A DNA stretch of 9,507 nt from positions 1 to 9,507 of the forward strand of contig JAFGFO010000134.1 in the NCBI GenBank assembly GCA_016931085.1. The letters are read 5' to 3'. Origin of the DNA: Thermoflexales bacterium (lineage in GTDB: Bacteria > Chloroflexota > Anaerolineae > Fen-1058). The position numbers and the translations under genes are program-made. Shown piece by piece: positions 6,613 to 9,507 of the stretch (position 1 is its first letter; every line of letters starts with the position of its first letter). The notes under the pieces are model-generated. The model did no database searches, had not been told where the DNA came from, and saw nothing but the letters and a program-made list of their open reading frames with translations.

Positions 6613-7786
6613 ACTTGGCCCCTGGGCGCAAATCAAAAAGAGCCACGTGAGGCTGGCCGGGCGTGACTTGCCCATCGGCCAGCTCGTCGCCGCTTGGGGG
6701 AACACGCCGGCTGGCCGCGAGGGCCCGCCTGTCCAGTTGACTGCGCCTGACGTGGACGACCCCGGCCTGATTTTGCCCCGGCTCAGGCTAAGCCAGCCCA
6801 AGTGGCCTGAGGATGTGCCTCAGCCCCCCCGGCGCGTGTCCTTTGCGCAGTTGGACGAGGGACAGCGATGGGTGTATCTGGACTGGCTGACGCGGCGCGA
6901 GGGCCTGCCCGGCCTGGGCTATGCATACCTCTACCTCTACGGCCTGGAGGCCGGGTTGTTTGGCCGCCAGCCGGCCGCCGCCTGCACCGAGATCCAGCGC
7001 GTGTTTGACGAGTGTCAAGACACCGTTTTTCAGGCCCAAGCCGCTTTTGACGTGGCGCTGGGTGGCTGGCTGATGTCTAACGCGGATTTTTTTGCCTGGA
7101 CCGTCAGCCGCATGGCCTGGGACGGCCCGTATGCCGGCTTTCTGCTGTGGCTGCAGGCCAGACTGGGGCTTGGGCTAACCCCCCACCAGATCCTCAGCCT
7201 GTCACCCGCCTGCGGCTGCACCCCGCCAACACGGCCAGGCGAGCGGCTTGGCGAGTGCGTGCAGATCGGGTTGTCGGCCTTTGAAGAAAACGCCGGCGTC
7301 CCCTTGCTCCAACATTTTGTCCAGGCCCTGGCTGGCCAGGAGCAGCCGCTCGAAATCCGCCTGGCCAATCCCGCCGCGCGTTTCAGCCTGCCGGCCGTCG
7401 ATCTGCTGGCGCACGAGCCGTTCCAGCAGGCCGTCCGTGACCTGGTGGCCATGGCCGGGCGCGAGGCGGACGCTTCTAACTTGCCCGCGCCAGACCTGGC
7501 CGAGGGCCAAGCGGCCCCTGCCTCCCAGCAGGGGCGCGAATGGTACGCCGTGATCGAGTTCGACGACCCTCCCTCGTCATACTTGGATCGCATCGTCACC
7601 TTTGCGCAAAAGCAGCCCGGTTATTCCAAACTGCTGGATGAAAAACGCCGCCTGGTGCACCGCGTCATTTTTGGCCGCGCTCAAACGCGCTCGTTCTGGC
7701 AGTTGTTGAACATGGTTCGCTCCTGGAAGTCCACTCGCGTCTATGTCAACGGCGAGGAGCGCGACCCCGCCCACGTGTGGCTTTAG
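6605..7786 (+). CDS. TerB-N domain protein
   Basis: A 393-residue protein with no signal peptide or membrane helices. Residues about 77-121 contain FAQLDEGQRWVYLDWLTRR, then GYAYLYLYGLEAGLFG, which is the TerB N-terminal (TerB-N) domain signature. This domain occurs in proteins linked to tellurite-resistance-like stress systems, often with ATPases. Residues 120-310 are helical, with a proline-rich and acidic linker near 290-312. The C-terminus (about 313-393, WYAVIEFDDPPSSYLDRIVTF onwards) looks like a separate small domain I do not recognise. ATG 6605 overlaps the permease stop by eight bases and has GAGGTG (6592-6597) seven bases upstream, so translation is coupled. A GTG at 6590 is an alternative. 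The C-terminal TerB domain is not evident. Function unknown. Confidence 0.8.
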   Translation: MAKLGPWAQIKKSHVRLAGRDLPIGQLVAAWGNTPAGREGPPVQLTAPDVDDPGLILPRLRLSQPKWPEDVPQPPRRVSFAQLDEGQRWVYLDWLTRREGLPGLGYAYLYLYGLEAGLFGRQPAAACTEIQRVFDECQDTVFQAQAAFDVALGGWLMSNADFFAWTVSRMAWDGPYAGFLLWLQARLGLGLTPHQILSLSPACGCTPPTRPGERLGECVQIGLSAFEENAGVPLLQHFVQALAGQEQPLEIRLANPAARFSLPAVDLLAHEPFQQAVRDLVAMAGREADASNLPAPDLAEGQAAPASQQGREWYAVIEFDDPPSSYLDRIVTFAQKQPGYSKLLDEKRRLVHRVIFGRAQTRSFWQLLNMVRSWKSTRVYVNGEERDPAHVWL

Positions 7787-7810
7787 CGGCCATTCTGGAA
7801 ACCGTGGGTC

Positions 7811-7839
7811 TTGCGCAAACGCCAACCTTCTGTTATCAT
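7811..7839 (+). promoter_or_regulatory. internal promoter of the AAA+ ATPase gene, giving a leaderless mRNA
   Basis: TTGCGC (7811-7816), exactly 17 bp, then TGT-TATCAT (-10 at 7834-7839 with the TGn extension). Transcription should start near 7846, only about four bases before the ATG at 7850. The ATG has no clear Shine-Dalgarno sequence, which fits a leaderless message. Confidence 0.55.
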
Positions 7840-7849
7840 TACGGGCACT

Positions 7850-9355
7850 ATGCGTCAAGACCTGGATACCTACATCCGCGCGCGTTACCCGCTGCTGTAC
7901 GTGGTGACGGCCGAGGAGGAACGCGCGCTGGAACAAATCGAGGCGCTGGCCATCGCCCAGCGCAAAAAAGTCGTGGCCTGGTCGTGCACCGAGGGCTGCT
8001 ACAACACGGCTACCCCCACGCGCCGCGATGCCTCCAAGCGCGACCCCCTGCTGATGTTGAACCTGGTGATGGACGAACCGGCCGGGGCGGCCACGATTTA
8101 CGTGCTGCGCGATTTCCACCCCTACTTCCAAAGCCCCGACGTCGTCCGTCGCCTGCGCGACGTGGCCCAGGCGGTCAAGGAGAGCAGCAAGACCGTCGTG
8201 CTGCTTTCGCCCGTGCTCAAAATCCCGCCCGAGCTGGAAAAAGAGATCACGCTGGTGGATTTTGACCTGCCGGCCGCCGGCGAGCTGGCCGCCATGCTCG
8301 ACCAGATCATCGCCAAGGCGCAGACCACCGGCGCGGTCAACGTCCAACTGGACAAGCGCGAGCGCGAGCAGTTGGTGCGGGCCGCGCTGGGATTGACCGA
8401 GATCGAGGCCGAGCACGCGGTGGCCAAGGCGACCGTGCTGACCCGCGCGCTCGACCGGCGGGCGATCGACCTGGTCAGCGCTGAGAAACGGCAGATCATC
8501 CGCAAATCGGGCCTGCTGGAATTCTACGATCTCCAGGTCGGGATGGACGAGGTGGGCGGGCTGGACGTGCTCAAGGAATGGCTGCGTAAGCGGGCGCGCG
8601 CCTTTGGCGAGGAGGCGCGCGCCTTTGGCCTGCCCGCCCCCAAGGGCATCCTCTTGGTAGGCGTGCAGGGCTGCGGCAAGTCGCTGGTGGCCAAGTCGAT
8701 CGCCAACGCCTGGAAGCTGCCCCTGCTGCGCCTCGACGTGGGGCGCTTGTTCGGCGGCCTGGTTGGCTCCTCGGAAGAAAATCTGCGCAAAGCCATCCAG
8801 TTGGCCGAATCGGTCGCGCCGGTGGTGCTGTGGACAGACGAGATCGAGAAGGGCTTTTCGGGCGTGGGCAGCTCGAATTTCTCGGACGCCGGCACGGCGG
8901 CGCGTGTGTTCGGCAGCTTTATCACCTGGCTGCAGGAGAAGACCGCCCCCGTGTTCGTCGTCGCCACGGCCAACGACGTGAGCCAACTGCCGCCCGAGCT
9001 GGTGCGCAAGGGGCGCTTCGACGAGGTCTTTTTCGTCGACTTGCCCACCCCGCGCGAGCGCGAGGACATCTTTCGCATCCACTTGCGCAAGCGCAAGCGC
9101 GACCCGTCCCAGTTCAACCTGGCGACGCTGGCCATGGCAAGCGAAGGGCTTTCGGGGGCGGAAATCGAGCAGGCCCTCGTCGCCGCCTTGTACGAGGCCT
9201 TCGACCAGGGCCGGCCGGTGACGACCGAGGACCTGCTGGGCGTGCTGCAAGAGACGGTGCCCGTCTCGCAGATGATGTCCGAGTCGATCGACGCCCTGCG
9301 CCAGTGGGCCAAGCAGCGCGCCCGGCCCGCCTCGGGCAGCGCCGTAGAGACCTAA
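7850..9355 (+). CDS. ycf46: Ycf46-like AAA+ ATPase
   Basis: A 501-residue cytoplasmic ATPase. The N-terminal domain (about 1-225) begins [20 protein letters not shown], the hallmark of Ycf46-type proteins. The AAA+ core (about 225-440) has Walker A GVQGCGKS (271-278), Walker B VVLWTDE with Asp330 and Glu331, sensor 1 VFVVATAND, and arginine-finger region RKGRFDE (386-392, Arg386/Arg389). The lid follows, then a basic tail. All catalytic residues are intact. Ycf46 relatives in cyanobacteria and plastids are tied to photosynthesis and CO2-uptake regulation; non-phototrophs also carry them and the role here is unknown. The gene has its own promoter 63 bp after the TerB-N gene, but could also be read through from it. 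The last codons and TAA lie in a palindromic repeat. An in-frame TTG at 7811 overlaps the -35 and is rejected as start. Confidence 0.9.
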   Translation: MRQDLDTYIRARYPLLYVVTAEEERALEQIEALAIAQRKKVVAWSCTEGCYNTATPTRRDASKRDPLLMLNLVMDEPAGAATIYVLRDFHPYFQSPDVVRRLRDVAQAVKESSKTVVLLSPVLKIPPELEKEITLVDFDLPAAGELAAMLDQIIAKAQTTGAVNVQLDKREREQLVRAALGLTEIEAEHAVAKATVLTRALDRRAIDLVSAEKRQIIRKSGLLEFYDLQVGMDEVGGLDVLKEWLRKRARAFGEEARAFGLPAPKGILLVGVQGCGKSLVAKSIANAWKLPLLRLDVGRLFGGLVGSSEENLRKAIQLAESVAPVVLWTDEIEKGFSGVGSSNFSDAGTAARVFGSFITWLQEKTAPVFVVATANDVSQLPPELVRKGRFDEVFFVDLPTPREREDIFRIHLRKRKRDPSQFNLATLAMASEGLSGAEIEQALVAALYEAFDQGRPVTTEDLLGVLQETVPVSQMMSESIDALRQWAKQRARPASGSAVET

Positions 9356-9371
9356 TATATTGCGTCTCTAC
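9344..9371. repeat. palindromic repeat carrying the ATPase stop codon
   Basis: GTAGAGAC (9344-9351) is mirrored by GTCTCTAC (9364-9371) around the self-complementary AATATATT (9354-9361). The TAA of the ATPase gene (9353-9355) lies inside. The flanks CGCC and GGCG extend the stem. As RNA it would form a strong hairpin at the message end, without a T tract, so it may act as a stabilising or weak terminating structure. I recall this sequence type as a dispersed repeat, but only one copy is in the window. Confidence 0.55.
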
Positions 9372-9445
9372 AGCGGCGTGCTTGTGTCTATTGTGGTATT
9401 ATCCACTAATCTACGCGAATCTAGGAGCTTGTCGGAGAGACGCCC

Positions 9446-9501
9446 GTAGGGCAGGTTTCCATACCTGCCACAGGCGCGGCGGCTATGGAAAGCCGCCCTA
9501 C
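9446..9501. repeat. 56-bp inverted repeat made of two hairpins with complementary loops
   Basis: Left arm 9446-9469 and right arm 9478-9501 match as inverted copies over 20 of 24 positions, with an 8-base spacer. Each arm is also a hairpin: GGCAGGT-TTCCAT-ACCTGCC and GGCGGCT-ATGGAA-AGCCGCC. The four differing bases are paired within each hairpin. The loops TTCCAT and ATGGAA are exact complements. A MITE- or REP-like element is likely. It lies beyond the ATPase gene near the window end, with no gene seen after it. Confidence 0.65.
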
Positions 9502-9507
9502 AAAACG

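Noticed and set aside
5419..6801. Long minus-strand open frame opposite the permease
   Set aside because: It is rich in His, Gly, Arg, Gln and Asp without motifs and lies antisense to a clear two-module FtsX permease; an effect of high GC codon use.
7577..9250. 557-codon minus-strand open frame opposite the AAA+ gene
   Set aside because: Low-complexity composition, no domain, no ribosome site, and the opposite strand encodes an intact AAA+ ATPase.

Overview
The window reads as a chromosomal stretch of a free-living, moderately GC-rich bacterium. I infer Chloroflexota (Anaerolineae-like), with moderate confidence. The grounds are the gene mix (a Ycf46-type AAA+ ATPase, a TerB-N protein, an FtsX/MacB-type permease and an LysM-M23 peptidase) and many short dispersed palindromic repeats. 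No marker gene settles the taxonomy.

Left part (1-3430) is transcribed leftwards. At the left edge a C39-like cysteine peptidase, almost complete, overlaps the end of a 111-residue PepSY-like protein. The pair has an extended -10 promoter at 872-880 and looks like a small enzyme/inhibitor module. Next to that promoter, on the + strand at 903-1025, lies a block of complementary segments that fold into a nested, pseudoknotted RNA. It resembles the guide RNA of IscB/HEARO elements (omega RNA), without a nuclease gene. Then come an LysM-M23 peptidase whose N-terminal third contains dispersed-repeat DNA read in frame, a gene-poor stretch (about 2720-2999), and a small SpoIIAA/STAS-like gene.

The divergent intergenic region (3429-3720) carries a promoter-like element on each strand and a MITE-like repeat.

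Right part (3721-9355) is transcribed rightwards. It holds an HsmA-like membrane protein, a two-module FtsX-type ABC permease without an ATPase in the window, a TerB-N protein that overlaps the permease stop codon, and a Ycf46-like AAA+ ATPase. The ATPase has its own promoter, so close to its ATG that the mRNA should be leaderless. The right end is repeat DNA: one palindrome supplies the ATPase stop codon, and a second inverted repeat (9446-9501) forms two hairpins with complementary loops.

The parts most worth a second look are the RNA element at 903-1025, the PepSY/C39 pair, and the terminal repeat with complementary loops.
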